This document shows positions 25,900-36,300 of a stretch of 64,000 nucleotides of DNA, piece by piece. Below the pieces are notes generated by a model. The model was not told where the DNA came from and did no database searches. It saw only the letters and a list, made by a program, of their open reading frames with translations. Source of the DNA: Lactonifactor sp. BIOML-A5 (GTDB lineage Bacteria > Bacillota > Clostridia > Lachnospirales > Lachnospiraceae). The translations under genes and the position numbers were made by a program. Numbering within the stretch: position 1 is the first letter of the stretch; the number at the start of each line of letters is the position of its first letter. The stretch spans positions 1 through 64,000 of the forward strand of contig NZ_WKYV01000009.1 of the NCBI RefSeq assembly GCF_009677585.1, read 5' to 3'.

Positions 25900-28800
25900 C
25901 TATCTTGTTCTGGTCCATACACCGGACTTATTTACATAATATTTTCCGATCCATGTGTTGGAAGCCATAGCTCCGTTGTCTCTCAGATAATACCATCTGC
26001 TGCCGTCTTTCAGCCAGCCCGTTGCCATTGCCCCATTTGACTTCAGATAGTACCAGGTCTTTCCGTCCAGCAGCCAGCCTGTCGCCATTGCCCCGTTAGA
26101 CTTCAGATAGTACCAAGTCTTTCCGTCCAGCAGCCAGCCTGTCGCCATTGCTCCGCTGGATTTTAGATAATACCAGGTCTTTCCATCCAGCAGCCAGCCT
26201 GTCACCATTGCTCCGTTGGACTTCAGGTAGTACCAGGTGCTTCCTAACTGCAGCCAGCCCGTTGCCATTGCTCCGCTGGATTTCAGGTAATACCAGGTCT
26301 TTCCATCCAGCAACCAGCCGGTTGCCATTGCCCCGCTGGATTTCAGATAGTACCAGGTGCTTCCTAACTGCAGCCAGCCTGTCGCCATTGCTCCGCTGGA
26401 TTTTAAATAATACCAGGTGGTCCCAAGCTGCAGCCAGCCTGTTGCCATTGCCCCGCTGGATTTCAGATAGTACCAGGTGCTTCCCAGCTGCAGCCAGCCT
26501 GTCTGCATATAACCGCTCTTATCAAAATGATACCACTTACCGTCAATCAATTTCCAGTCATCTTCCACGTAAGTGCCGTCTTCCTTCATATACAGCCATC
26601 TGTCGCCGTCCTGCTGCCATCCTTCTTTCTTCTCTTCTACATCCCCTTTCACCACATGAATCGTATACTGGGTTAAACTCTTGTGATCCTGTGCTTTGCT
26701 TGTAAGGAGGATTTCTGTTGCGTCTCCCTCTAGTTTTACCAGACGTGCTTTTGTATCGTCAAACAGCACCTCTCCGTCGTATACCAGACCGCTGGCCTTT
26801 ATGGGAACAGCCGTCATTCTTACTGACTTTGAGTCTCTGGGAACGGTTAAAGTGTATTCTTTAACATCCCCCTTAAATTCAGGTGAAAGTTCACCCATAT
26901 CGAAGGAAAGCTGCTTTAATTCAGCGTTAGTATCATAATCTGTTCCCACACTTACGCCAAATAGACCTCCTACAAAGCCTCCCGTAGACTGGAACTTCAC
27001 TGTGATACTGTCTCCCTCCAGATATTTTCCGGGTATTTCTCTTTTTACTGTATAGAATCCGTCCGATGTCAAAGGATATTCTGTATCAGATAATGTTTCA
27101 GTGACGAATTTTTCTCCGTTTATATAAATATCAAAGCTTCTGCCCTTATCTCCGCCATAATAAGTTGTAAACAGATAATTTTTCCCAGCCTCTTTATTCA
27201 CAGGCAATTCGTAGCTGAACCAACCGTCCTTTTCTGCATGCCGGTATTGTCTTCCTCCATAGGTACCCACCTCAGAATTCTCAGAATGTTTCAGTCCAAG
27301 AGAGAACTCTGAGTTATTATTGTCAAAGTTTGTCAGGTACGCAGAGCTGCTTTCCTTTTCTCTTAATGTCTCTTTGCTTTCCAGCAATTTTTGCTGGTAT
27401 TTCTCGGAATCAGGCTCTGAGAGATTCATATATAATCCATATCTTTCGTTGTACCGCAGATAGTGAGGCGTGTAGAACAGCTTATCATCCTGATCCGTTC
27501 CCCTCAGCGCAAACTGCACCTGTCCGTCCTCTGTGTCTTCGATGCGGACCAGATTCTCTTTGATGCCTGCCTTCCAGTCCTCTACCTTCTCATCTGTCAT
27601 GGTGATGGTGTCAGCAGCTGATTTGTCCAGAACAGGCGCATATACAATGATGCCTGCCCCCTCTCTTTGATCCATATTATTGGTGCCGAGTCCCGTGCTC
27701 AAGGCAACAGGGCCATATCGGAAAGCCACCATGGAACTGTCATCAGGCATTTCATATACCTGTACTTCCATGGGCAGGGTAATCTCAACCTTATCTCCCG
27801 CTTTCAGGCCGTCAAGCTGATAGTAACTATCCGTCACCTTTAATTCAGATGCTGTCCCGTTAATGGTTACAGCTGCCTTTCCTGCCAGCCAGTCAGGCTT
27901 TCTTACCATTACAGCCCCGCCCTCCGGAACTGCTGCTACGGTAAAGCTCACTTTATCACTGTTCGGTATATTGGCTTCCTGGGAAATTTGGAATTCGCTG
28001 TCTGTATACGCAGAGCTGAAGAACATATTTACAAACAGCTGATTTCCTTTTTTCAGATAAATGGTATCTCCCAGTTTGGTAAAGTTCTCCATGCCAGTTC
28101 CGGTACAGCACCAGAAGCTGTCATAAGGGGAACTGTAGAGTTTGTAATATCCCGGAGCCATTGGCTGGAAGTACATACTCATTCCGGTCTCAGGATTCTG
28201 GGAGGATAAGATCGCATTAATATATGTATTCTCATAATAATCCATATACTTAACGTCCCCGGTTACCTGGAAAAGGGCCCTGGATAATTTCAGCATATTA
28301 TACGTATTACAGGTTTCACAGGTTCTGTTATTTGCATACTGCCCCAAAGAGCCTGCGGCGTGAAAATGTTCGGATTCACTGTTGCCTCCTGTAATATAGG
28401 TGTGGTCTTTTACAACAATATCCCAGAAGTTCTCTGCAGCTGTCAGATACATTTCCAGATTATCTTTTTCTTCCTGTGTCAGTTCTCCATAGTAGCGTTC
28501 CTGTGTCAGTACGGTATAGCGTTTTAAAGCGCCGATGAACTTCGGTATGGTAGTGTTGGCATGCTTTCCGTTTAACACATCCTTTCCCTGACTCAGCTGT
28601 ACAAACAACTCGGTTTCATCAAAGCATTCTGCCGCTGACTTGTAGTCCGGGTTTCCGGTAATGTTATACAGCTCGTACAGCGCCTCGTTCATGCCGCCAT
28701 ATTCAATCGTCAGCATTCTCTTCTTTTGGGCGTCCGTCCATGTGCTGGTTCTGGAAGTATAGATATAATCTCCGAAGCCCATAGCGACTTCCAAAGCCTC

Positions 28801-31089
28801 TTCCCCTACCTGTCCGTCCACATTCTTCGCAATATCGATCAGACCAGCCAGTACCTTATGCAGGTTATACCAAGGTACCAGTACATTCTCATCAGTTCCG
28901 CCGCTTCCCTGCACAGCATCCAGGGCGCTCTCTCTGAACGCAGATATATACCCCTTGCTTTCCGGATGTGTAGTTCCATAGCTGTCCTGGCACTCTTTCA
29001 AACCAGCCACCGCATCAGACATCTGTTCCAAAAGAGCAGTCTTCGTAGCCTCGTCTTTGCAGCCAAGGTAAGCCTGAGACAGCGCCGACATGTAATGTCC
29101 GAAGGTATGTCCCCGGAAGTTTGTATCGTTGCTTCTCTCCCATCCGCCATAGCCGCTGTCTGTTAGTGGATCCAGGCCGGCCACCCTGTAGAATTCATAT
29201 AAGAACTTGTTGGAGGACATGGAAAGCAGGTAATCATACTCTTTCTGCTGTGCATTCACAAGGTAGCTGTCTGACAGAGTCACCTTGTCCATCCCGTTAT
29301 TAGTAAGATTCCAATTAGCGGCAGATACTACCACTTTGCACTCTTTTACAGCCGTATAGTCCTTCCCGTAAGCAAGATGAGCCGTCATGGTAACCTCCGC
29401 GTCCGCATCCTCCGGAAGCGTTACCTTACCGTCGTCTGTGATAATGTCTTTGCGGCTGGATTCCCAGGTAATGGTGCTGCCGTTTGTCCCCTTATCAGGC
29501 AGCTCCAGATCCTTTCTGGTATATGCCGGAAGAGATAACGCCTCTGCGTCCGCGTCGACCAGCGTCTGCCTGTCAAAGGCCTGCGTTTCCTCAAACAGCT
29601 CCAATACTTCGTCCTGGGTAGACGCATGGTTCAAAAGAGCCACATTATCCATGGCAAAGATACCATAAGTACTGTTATGCACGGGACCGTTATATCCCAA
29701 CGCTTTTTTCATCTCATTTCCCTGATCAATGGTTCCGTCTGCCCCGTCTGTTCCAATAGGACTAAATACGGTTACCTTTTGCCGGATTCCATTCCGGTAC
29801 ATGGTAACTTCCTTGGTTGTATCGTCAAAGCTGACAGCTATGTGCGTCCACTCTCCCACCGGGAAAAACTCGCTTCTGTCCGCCTCTACCCCAACCTTGT
29901 ATGGCTGTTTCCAGTCATTGGAAGATCCAATCGATATACTCAGCGGTTTATCTTTGTTTTCAGAAGACAGATACCAGCCATCTGAATAGTAGGCTTCTTT
30001 ATTCCACACAAAAAGATGTTCCCCGCCTCCCATGTCCTGGGTTGGATTTACCCAGAAAGAGAAGGTAAGGCTGGAGGGATTTAAAGAAGCGTCGGTTCCC
30101 AAATCAACATAGGTTTTTCCTTTCAGCTCCAGCGCCTGGGTTCCCTCGGCAGCGCCCTGGATATACCCATAGTTCTCCCCAACAATCGTAACGGGATGCT
30201 TTTTCTCAGAAGTGTCTGTGGTATCTCCGTCAAAGGCCAAGTTCAGAACCCTTTCCTCTGTGAAGGAAGGATCCGGTTCTTCGCCTTCCCCTGAGGTGTC
30301 TGCATACAGCTTATAAAGCTCCTGTACCTGAGCATCGTCAGCCACTGCACTGTATACCGCATACTCATCCAGACTGATATTGGAACAGCCGCCATTGTGA
30401 ACCGTGCCATTGTTGCCCAGAGTTTTCGTACAGTCAGATCCATGTATTCCACTGCTGGAATTGTATTTTGCCTTTACCGTCAGTTTTTCTCCGTTTCTGT
30501 ACATAGCTGCTTCCTGGGTCTCTGCGTTATAAGTCACTGCCACATGTACCCATTCACCAGCGGGGAAAAACTCGGAGCGTTTGCCTTCCACATAATATTC
30601 CTGTGGCTGGCTGCCGCTGACTGCCGTTCCCACAGATAAAAACAGTGGGTTATTGTCTGTGGTGTTCAGATACCAGCCATCTTCATTATATGCTCCCTTA
30701 TTCCAGGTAATCAGCTGCTCCCCTGACAACGCTGCATTTGCCTTTACCCATACAGAGGCCGTCAGATTCTCAGGCTGTATATCCTGTTCCGTTCCCAGAT
30801 CAATGTAGGTAGCACCGTCTAGCTGCAAGGCCTCTCCGCTCACCCCTTCTGTGTAGACAGCTTCCTTCTCACCGCCGTCCTGGCCCCTGGCCAGCACACT
30901 TCTGTCCGTAAGCACTTTATCCTCCAGGGTTCCGTCAAAGGACATCTCCAGCGTCTTACTCTCATTCAGCAAAGCCAGAATGTCCGATTCCGCGTATACC
31001 GGCAGCGATGGAAGAATACTTCCGGCCAACATAACCCCTGTGAGAACAAATGCAGTAGATTGTGTTGCAATCTTTTTCTTTTTTCTCAT
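25900..31089 (-). CDS. Secreted GH127 beta-L-arabinofuranosidase with LamG and wall-binding repeats
   Basis: A 1,729-residue surface enzyme expected to release L-arabinofuranose from beta-linked arabino-oligosaccharides. Order: signal peptide (1-33), two LamG-like lectin modules (about 45-255 and 280-500), a bacterial Ig-like module (510-590), the GH127/DUF1680 catalytic domain (about 595-1200), beta-sandwich modules, and about a dozen 20-residue repeats of the type TGWLQLGSTWYYLKSSGAMA (from about 1480). The GH127 zinc and nucleophile set is complete: Glu925 and Cys927 (TCETCN) and Cys994-Cys995 (WCCTGTG), matching Glu338, Cys340, Cys417 and Cys418 of HypBA1. Terminator 31251-31295 and its own promoter region separate it from the gene upstream. 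Confidence 0.92.
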   Translation of the reverse strand: MRKKKKIATQSTAFVLTGVMLAGSILPSLPVYAESDILALLNESKTLEMSFDGTLEDKVLTDRSVLARGQDGGEKEAVYTEGVSGEALQLDGATYIDLGTEQDIQPENLTASVWVKANAALSGEQLITWNKGAYNEDGWYLNTTDNNPLFLSVGTAVSGSQPQEYYVEGKRSEFFPAGEWVHVAVTYNAETQEAAMYRNGEKLTVKAKYNSSSGIHGSDCTKTLGNNGTVHNGGCSNISLDEYAVYSAVADDAQVQELYKLYADTSGEGEEPDPSFTEERVLNLAFDGDTTDTSEKKHPVTIVGENYGYIQGAAEGTQALELKGKTYVDLGTDASLNPSSLTFSFWVNPTQDMGGGEHLFVWNKEAYYSDGWYLSSENKDKPLSISIGSSNDWKQPYKVGVEADRSEFFPVGEWTHIAVSFDDTTKEVTMYRNGIRQKVTVFSPIGTDGADGTIDQGNEMKKALGYNGPVHNSTYGIFAMDNVALLNHASTQDEVLELFEETQAFDRQTLVDADAEALSLPAYTRKDLELPDKGTNGSTITWESSRKDIITDDGKVTLPEDADAEVTMTAHLAYGKDYTAVKECKVVVSAANWNLTNNGMDKVTLSDSYLVNAQQKEYDYLLSMSSNKFLYEFYRVAGLDPLTDSGYGGWERSNDTNFRGHTFGHYMSALSQAYLGCKDEATKTALLEQMSDAVAGLKECQDSYGTTHPESKGYISAFRESALDAVQGSGGTDENVLVPWYNLHKVLAGLIDIAKNVDGQVGEEALEVAMGFGDYIYTSRTSTWTDAQKKRMLTIEYGGMNEALYELYNITGNPDYKSAAECFDETELFVQLSQGKDVLNGKHANTTIPKFIGALKRYTVLTQERYYGELTQEEKDNLEMYLTAAENFWDIVVKDHTYITGGNSESEHFHAAGSLGQYANNRTCETCNTYNMLKLSRALFQVTGDVKYMDYYENTYINAILSSQNPETGMSMYFQPMAPGYYKLYSSPYDSFWCCTGTGMENFTKLGDTIYLKKGNQLFVNMFFSSAYTDSEFQISQEANIPNSDKVSFTVAAVPEGGAVMVRKPDWLAGKAAVTINGTASELKVTDSYYQLDGLKAGDKVEITLPMEVQVYEMPDDSSMVAFRYGPVALSTGLGTNNMDQREGAGIIVYAPVLDKSAADTITMTDEKVEDWKAGIKENLVRIEDTEDGQVQFALRGTDQDDKLFYTPHYLRYNERYGLYMNLSEPDSEKYQQKLLESKETLREKESSSAYLTNFDNNNSEFSLGLKHSENSEVGTYGGRQYRHAEKDGWFSYELPVNKEAGKNYLFTTYYGGDKGRSFDIYINGEKFVTETLSDTEYPLTSDGFYTVKREIPGKYLEGDSITVKFQSTGGFVGGLFGVSVGTDYDTNAELKQLSFDMGELSPEFKGDVKEYTLTVPRDSKSVRMTAVPIKASGLVYDGEVLFDDTKARLVKLEGDATEILLTSKAQDHKSLTQYTIHVVKGDVEEKKEGWQQDGDRWLYMKEDGTYVEDDWKLIDGKWYHFDKSGYMQTGWLQLGSTWYYLKSSGAMATGWLQLGTTWYYLKSSGAMATGWLQLGSTWYYLKSSGAMATGWLLDGKTWYYLKSSGAMATGWLQLGSTWYYLKSNGAMVTGWLLDGKTWYYLKSSGAMATGWLLDGKTWYYLKSNGAMATGWLLDGKTWYYLKSNGAMATGWLKDGSRWYYLRDNGAMASNTWIGKYYVNKSGVWTRTR
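25950..26590. repeat. 60-bp tandem repeats encoding wall-binding units (GH127 gene)
   Basis: Ten or more head-to-tail 60-bp units, each encoding one 20-residue Trp-Tyr-Tyr repeat. Adjacent units are almost identical at the DNA level, so copy number could change by slippage or recombination. Confidence 0.85.
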
Positions 31090-31130
31090 AAATGTACGCT
31101 CCTTTTCTCATTTTTCAATGATTTCATTGT

Positions 31131-31208
31131 ATATAAACAGATTTCACGCTTCCACAGAGGCCCATTGGAATTAAGTGGAATATGATATTTACTTTATGTT
31201 TTCCTATG
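31131..31208 (-). promoter_or_regulatory. Promoter and putative YesN site upstream of the GH127 gene
   Basis: Minus-strand -10-like TTATAT at 31131-31136 preceded by TGT. On the plus strand GTGGAATAT starts at 31175, with a TGGAA box at 31166-31170, as upstream of the GH43 gene. A TATG at 31205 occupies the TACG position. It is a weaker match than the other two sites. Confidence 0.45.
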
Positions 31209-31250
31209 ATATTGGTTGGTTTTTTTATAAAAAAAGTTAGAAAAAACACA

Positions 31251-31295
31251 AAAAAATCCCATACAGGCTGCTTCTTTAATACAGCTGTATGGGAT
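31251..31295 (-). terminator. Terminator after the repeat-only surface protein gene
   Basis: ATCCCATACAG (31256-31266) pairs with CTGTATGGGAT (31285-31295); a six-T run follows on the minus strand. Confidence 0.8.
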
Positions 31296-31313
31296 CCTTC
31301 CCTTTTTCATTTT

Positions 31314-33308
31314 CTATTTTATCCATACACCGGAGGCGTTGACATAGGAGGTTCCGATCCAGGTACTGACCGCCATCTGGCCACTTTCATACAAGTAATA
31401 CCAAGCCCCTCCAAGATGGAGCCATCCAGTCTGCATAGCCCCGGAATGATTAAAATAGTACCATTTTCCACCAAGCTTCTGCCAGCCAATCAGCATGGCT
31501 CCGCTTCCGCTCAAATAGTACCAGCTTCCCCCAATCTTCTGCCACCCGGTCAGCATAGCTCCGCTTCCGTTAAAATAATACCAGACGGTCCCGATTTTCT
31601 GCCAGCCGGTTGCCATACTGCCGCTTCCGCTGAAATAATACCAGATGCCACCAAGCTTCTGCCAGCCAGTCAGCATAGCTCCGCTTCCGTTCATATAATA
31701 CCATCTTCCGCTTATCCATTGCCACCCGGTCTTCATCGCTCCGCTTTCATTGAAATAATACCAGATACCGCCTATTTTCTGCCACCCGGTCGCCATCGCT
31801 CCGCTTCCATTCATATAGTACCAGATACCGCCTATCTTCTGCCAGTTTGTAAGCATAGCCCCGCTTCCGTTAAAGTAATACCAGGTTCCTCCTATCTTCT
31901 GCCACCCGGTTACCATCGCGCCACTTCCGTTAAAATAATACCAGACTCCTCCTATCTTCTTCCAATTGATTTGCATGACACCTTTTGTATCACTGTAATA
32001 CCAGGTCTTTCCCTGCTGGAACCATCCAGTTTTCACATACCCAATTTCATCAAAATAATACCATTTCCCATCCATTAACTTCCAGGCTTTTTTCGGATAT
32101 GTACCATCAGGATATCGAAACCAGCTTCCCTTGCTGTCAGTGATCCACCTGCCGGTATCTGCAGCTGGAACCTTTTTCAGATTTTCTATGGTTCTCCTCA
32201 GTTTTTCTACCTGACTGTTTATCTCTGTCTGAGTTGCATTTTTATTGCTTAGGAGTGCTTTTGCCGCTTTTAATTCCTCAGCCATCGCTGACCAGGTTTC
32301 TTTGGTATACTCCTTTTCCACCTTACCTTCTGCTGTCTGAACCAGGCCCTTAAGCTGTGACTTATCCCCGGTTTTTACTACGCTGACCGTATAAAGCCTC
32401 TCCGTACTGTGGTCTTCCGCAGTCCCTTTCAGCAGGACCTCTGTTTTCTCGCCGCTTAAAGAGAGAGGCACGGCCTTCTCATCGTCCACCAGCACATACC
32501 GTTCAAGGTCGGTATCATATAGCTTTACAAGTCCATCCTGTTTATGAGGCACTGCTGTCATATTTATCTTATCTGTATTCCGGGGAACTCTCACTGTATA
32601 TACACTGTTTTCAACCTGGAATGCCGGATCCATCTCACCAATGTCAAAGCTTAAGTCCTGCAGTTCCGGATACTTGTCATAACCGCTCCCCAGATAAAGC
32701 CCATACAGGGCGCTGCCGGAATTATCTTTGGGTACAAATTTCACTGTAATGAATGGATCTGACAGATACTTTTGAGGTATCTCCCGCCTTACCGAATAAA
32801 AGCCGTCAGAGTAAACGGTGCGTTCCGAGTCAGATGCTGTCTCCTCTAAAGCTTCTAAGTCGCCATTAACCAGTATGTCATAAGGTTCCTGGCTCTCCGT
32901 CCCATAATACACAGTGGTCAGATAGTTTTTTTCCTCCGCCTTTACCGGAAGCGTATAGCTGAACCATCCGTCCTCCCAGGCTTTGCGGCCGGGCCTTCCT
33001 TCTATCACCTGTTCGGCCTCCGAACGTTCTGACTGAAGATTATAGAAGGTCTCTTGCTCCGTACTGCCGAATTCTGTAAGTCTGACATGGCTGACCTCAT
33101 TCATTCGTAAAACCTGTTTCATCTCTAGGATCTGCTTCTCTCCAACCGCAGGCTCAAAGTCACCCTCTCCCCCGCCCTCTTCCGGCCCTTGGGACAGAGA
33201 TCCGCCTTCTTTGGCATAAACAGATACCCCTGGCCACAAACTGCCGGCACAGACTGCCGCCGCAAGAATCACAGCCAACCCCTTTTTCCCAAAACCTTTC
33301 CTTCTCAT
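31314..33308 (-). CDS. Secreted wall-binding protein without a catalytic domain
   Basis: A 664-residue exported protein. After a signal peptide it carries the same two modules that follow the catalytic domain of the GH127 enzyme. One is a beta-sandwich (compare DGWFSYTLPVKAEEKNYL with DGWFSYELPVNKEAGKNYL). The other is a cadherin-like module (SFDIGEMDPAFQVENSVYTV). A short helical FIVAR-like segment follows, then about a dozen repeats such as TGWQKIGGTWYYFNGSGAM. No glycosidase domain is present, so it is probably a carbohydrate- or wall-binding accessory protein. The start is ATG 33308 behind AAGGAGG. It follows the GH43 gene in the same direction. Confidence 0.8.
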   Translation of the reverse strand: MRRKGFGKKGLAVILAAAVCAGSLWPGVSVYAKEGGSLSQGPEEGGGEGDFEPAVGEKQILEMKQVLRMNEVSHVRLTEFGSTEQETFYNLQSERSEAEQVIEGRPGRKAWEDGWFSYTLPVKAEEKNYLTTVYYGTESQEPYDILVNGDLEALEETASDSERTVYSDGFYSVRREIPQKYLSDPFITVKFVPKDNSGSALYGLYLGSGYDKYPELQDLSFDIGEMDPAFQVENSVYTVRVPRNTDKINMTAVPHKQDGLVKLYDTDLERYVLVDDEKAVPLSLSGEKTEVLLKGTAEDHSTERLYTVSVVKTGDKSQLKGLVQTAEGKVEKEYTKETWSAMAEELKAAKALLSNKNATQTEINSQVEKLRRTIENLKKVPAADTGRWITDSKGSWFRYPDGTYPKKAWKLMDGKWYYFDEIGYVKTGWFQQGKTWYYSDTKGVMQINWKKIGGVWYYFNGSGAMVTGWQKIGGTWYYFNGSGAMLTNWQKIGGIWYYMNGSGAMATGWQKIGGIWYYFNESGAMKTGWQWISGRWYYMNGSGAMLTGWQKLGGIWYYFSGSGSMATGWQKIGTVWYYFNGSGAMLTGWQKIGGSWYYLSGSGAMLIGWQKLGGKWYYFNHSGAMQTGWLHLGGAWYYLYESGQMAVSTWIGTSYVNASGVWIK
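31330..32090. repeat. 60-bp tandem repeats encoding wall-binding units (repeat-only protein gene)
   Basis: About a dozen 60-bp units; the encoded units use QKIGG and YYFNGSGAM variants, distinct from the QLGS/YYLKSSGAM variant shared by the two flanking enzymes. Confidence 0.8.
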
Positions 33309-33333
33309 CCAATATTCCTCCTTCCAGTATGGC

Positions 33334-33370
33334 AAATAGGGAATATGCCTGCTCCACATATTCCCTATTT
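33334..33370. other. Intercistronic hairpin between the GH43 gene and the repeat-only protein gene
   Basis: A perfect 14-base stem (AAATAGGGAATATG / CATATTCCCTATTT) with a 9-base loop, just before the ribosome site of the downstream gene. No T-run follows on the minus strand, so it is more likely a processing or attenuation site than a full terminator. Confidence 0.6.
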
Positions 33371-33396
33371 CTTTTGCTTTATTTAATTATGCACTT

Positions 33397-36300
33397 TTAT
33401 CTTGTTTTTGTCCATACTCCGGAAGCATTTACATAATATCTTCCCACCCATGTATTGGACGCCATAGCTCCGCTGTTGTACAGATAGTACCATTTGCCGC
33501 TTACCTTTACCCAGCCGGTAGCCATTGCTCCGTTAGATTTCAGATAGTACCAGGTCTTTCCGTCTAATACCCAGCCGGTTACCATTGCTCCATTGGATTT
33601 CAGATAATACCAGGTCTTTCCGTCTAATAACCAGCCGGTTGCCATTGCTCCGCTGGATTTCAGATAATACCAGGTCTTTCCGTCTAACACCCAGCCGGTC
33701 GCCATTGCTCCGCTGGACTTCAGGTAATACCAGGTGCTTCCTAACTGCAGCCAGCCAGTCGCCATTGCTCCGCTGGACTTCAGGTAATACCAGGTGCTTC
33801 CTAACTGCAGCCACCCGGTCGCCATTGCCCCGTCAGCCTTCAGATAATACCAGGTCTTTCCTAACTGCAGCCAGCCAGTCTGCATATACCCGCTCTTATC
33901 AAAATGATACCACTTGCCGTCAATCAGTTTCCAGTCATTTACCACATAGGATCCGTCAGGATTTACATAGCTCCATCTGTCGCCGTCCGGCTCCCAGCCT
34001 TCTACAATCAGTGAAACTGGTTCTGTAATACCTGCCTGTGTAGGTGTTACTTCTTTCATCAGACCTGTTTCAGGGTCAAATTCCAGTTTGTCAATACAGG
34101 TTTCTCTGTGATACCCCAATCCGGAATCATACTGTCCCAGAGGTGTTGCGAACCTGTGGTATGCGATGTAGTATTCATCTTTGCCGGGAATCTGAAGGAT
34201 TGAGTGATGTCCGGTTCCCAGAATACTTTCCGATGCATCTTTGGATAGAATAGTTTTCTGGAATGTTATCGGTCCGTACAGGGAATCAGAGGTACCGTAA
34301 TTTACATGGTAATTTGCACTTCCTGTATCGTCGCAGGACCAGGTAAAGTGGTATACTCCGTCCCTCTTAGTCACTGTAATCGCTTCTCTGAAGTCTTTCG
34401 CACCCTCCAGATTCTGCATCGTATCCGGCACCAGACTTATCATATCTTCACCCAGCTCTACGATTGCCGCGCTGCCGTTTCCAAACAGCATATAGGATTT
34501 TCCAGTATCCGGATCTGTAAAAATGGAAGGATCAATGGTCTGACCCATGCTCACGCCATTCTGGCTGCAGAGCTCCATCGTTACCAGCGGAGTTTCCTCT
34601 GCTACGAAAGGACCGTTAGGGCTGTCGGATACTGCCACACCGATTGCTGATTTCCCGTTGCTCTCTTTTGCGCAGAAATAGAAGTAATAGCTTCCATTTT
34701 TCTCTTCAATGGTAGGTGCCCATGCACTGCCCACTGCCCAGGGTACTCCTGCAATATCCACGCCGTTTTCGTTGGTTCCGGCTACCGTGTCATTGCTTGC
34801 CACGTCTACGATAACACCCTCATCTACCCAGTTAATCATATCCTCAGAAGAAAATGCATGGAACTGCGTTCCTGACCATCCGCTGAAGCCGTCCGTTGTA
34901 GGATAGATATAAAACTTTCCGTCTAATACATCAATATCAGGATCCGCATATTCCCCTGGAAGTACTGTATTATTAGCCCAAGCTGCTTCCACGGTCCATA
35001 CTTCTTCCCGGCCGTTCACTGTAACCTTAATCTCTGCAGGTTTTGTCAGATTTAATTCCTTCTTATTTTCCTGTTCCAAAACCGCATTCTTAGATACGGT
35101 AATGTCCAGGGGAACTTTTGCAAGATCAGCCTTTTCGCTGTTATTCCTGCTGATATCCAGATGAATCTTCTTTGTATTTTTATCAATGGACTGATTGCTG
35201 ATGGTATATCCCTCTGCCGCTACTTTTACAATAGCTGCCTCAGATATTTCATCATGAATCTCATCAGCGGTCAGCGCCCTGTTATATACTTTCACATTGT
35301 CAAAGCTTCCTTTAAAATAGCCGTCCCCGCTGTAGAAGGATTTGCCCAGATAGGCGCTCAGATTTTTCCCAAGGTCTGAAGTAAGAACCTTTGCATTTGG
35401 GTTTGAGTCAACTAATACCCCGTCCAGATACATATCCAGCTTTGTTCCGTCTACAACAAGAGTTACGTTCTGCCACTTGCCGGCTGCTGCCCCATCTGCA
35501 GTCTTTACTTCATTTTCTTTTGAGTAACTGTCCTGAGTAATCGCATAGCGGACATTTTTCCCGCTGACCTTCAAGAAGTTATATTTGTTGCTGTTTAATC
35601 CGTATGTGAATGTAAAGAAGTTTCCGCTGCTCATCTGAGATTTTACATCCATGGAAATTGTCATTACATTTCTTCCGTCCATAAAGCCCTGTGGAAAAGC
35701 TGCATAGGTATTGCTGCTTCCGTCCAGCTGCAGAACCCGGCTTCCGGTTTCCTCGTCCACTGCAAATTTCGCATTGCCGTATGCGGTACCGTCATCTGCG
35801 CTATTGTCCCCTTTGCCTGTATCCGCAATGCTGTTTCCTGCATCAGATTCAAAGTTGTATTCCAGCACAGGTTCCTTCGATTCTTCCTCTTCTTTTGCCG
35901 GTACGCCGTAAGCCTCCACTACATTCTTGTATTCCTCGGCAGTGATTCTCATAGGTGTCCCGTGTCTTGCTCTAGAAGGCATGCGGAAGCCTTCGGTTAA
36001 TTTCGTGAAGTCGCCGTCCAAATCATTAGATACCAGCGGATAGTAACCTATTCCCCCGTAATTATCCACTAACAGACAGTATTTCCATTCACTGTTGTCA
36101 TCCTCATTTAATTTAAAGATGGTCGGGCCTTCCACACCGCCCTGATTGTTCAGCACCGGGGTGTTCAGATCAACCGGGTTTGCATGGAGCAGTGTATCTA
36201 CTTTATCCGCTTTGATGCATTTCTTGGATTCATCTTTGGAGTATCTGTAATAGCTGCCGTTTTCCTTGAGAATCGTGGTGTCAATGACATCATTGCTCTT

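Noticed and set aside
31182..32078. Long plus-strand frame opposite the repeat-only surface protein
   Set aside because: It mirrors the repeat codons of the minus-strand gene, lacks a ribosome site and gives a low-complexity protein.
25950..33960. Regular 60-bp repeats resembling a CRISPR or satellite array
   Set aside because: They are in-frame coding units for 20-residue wall-binding repeats in three genes, with no spacers and no cas genes.
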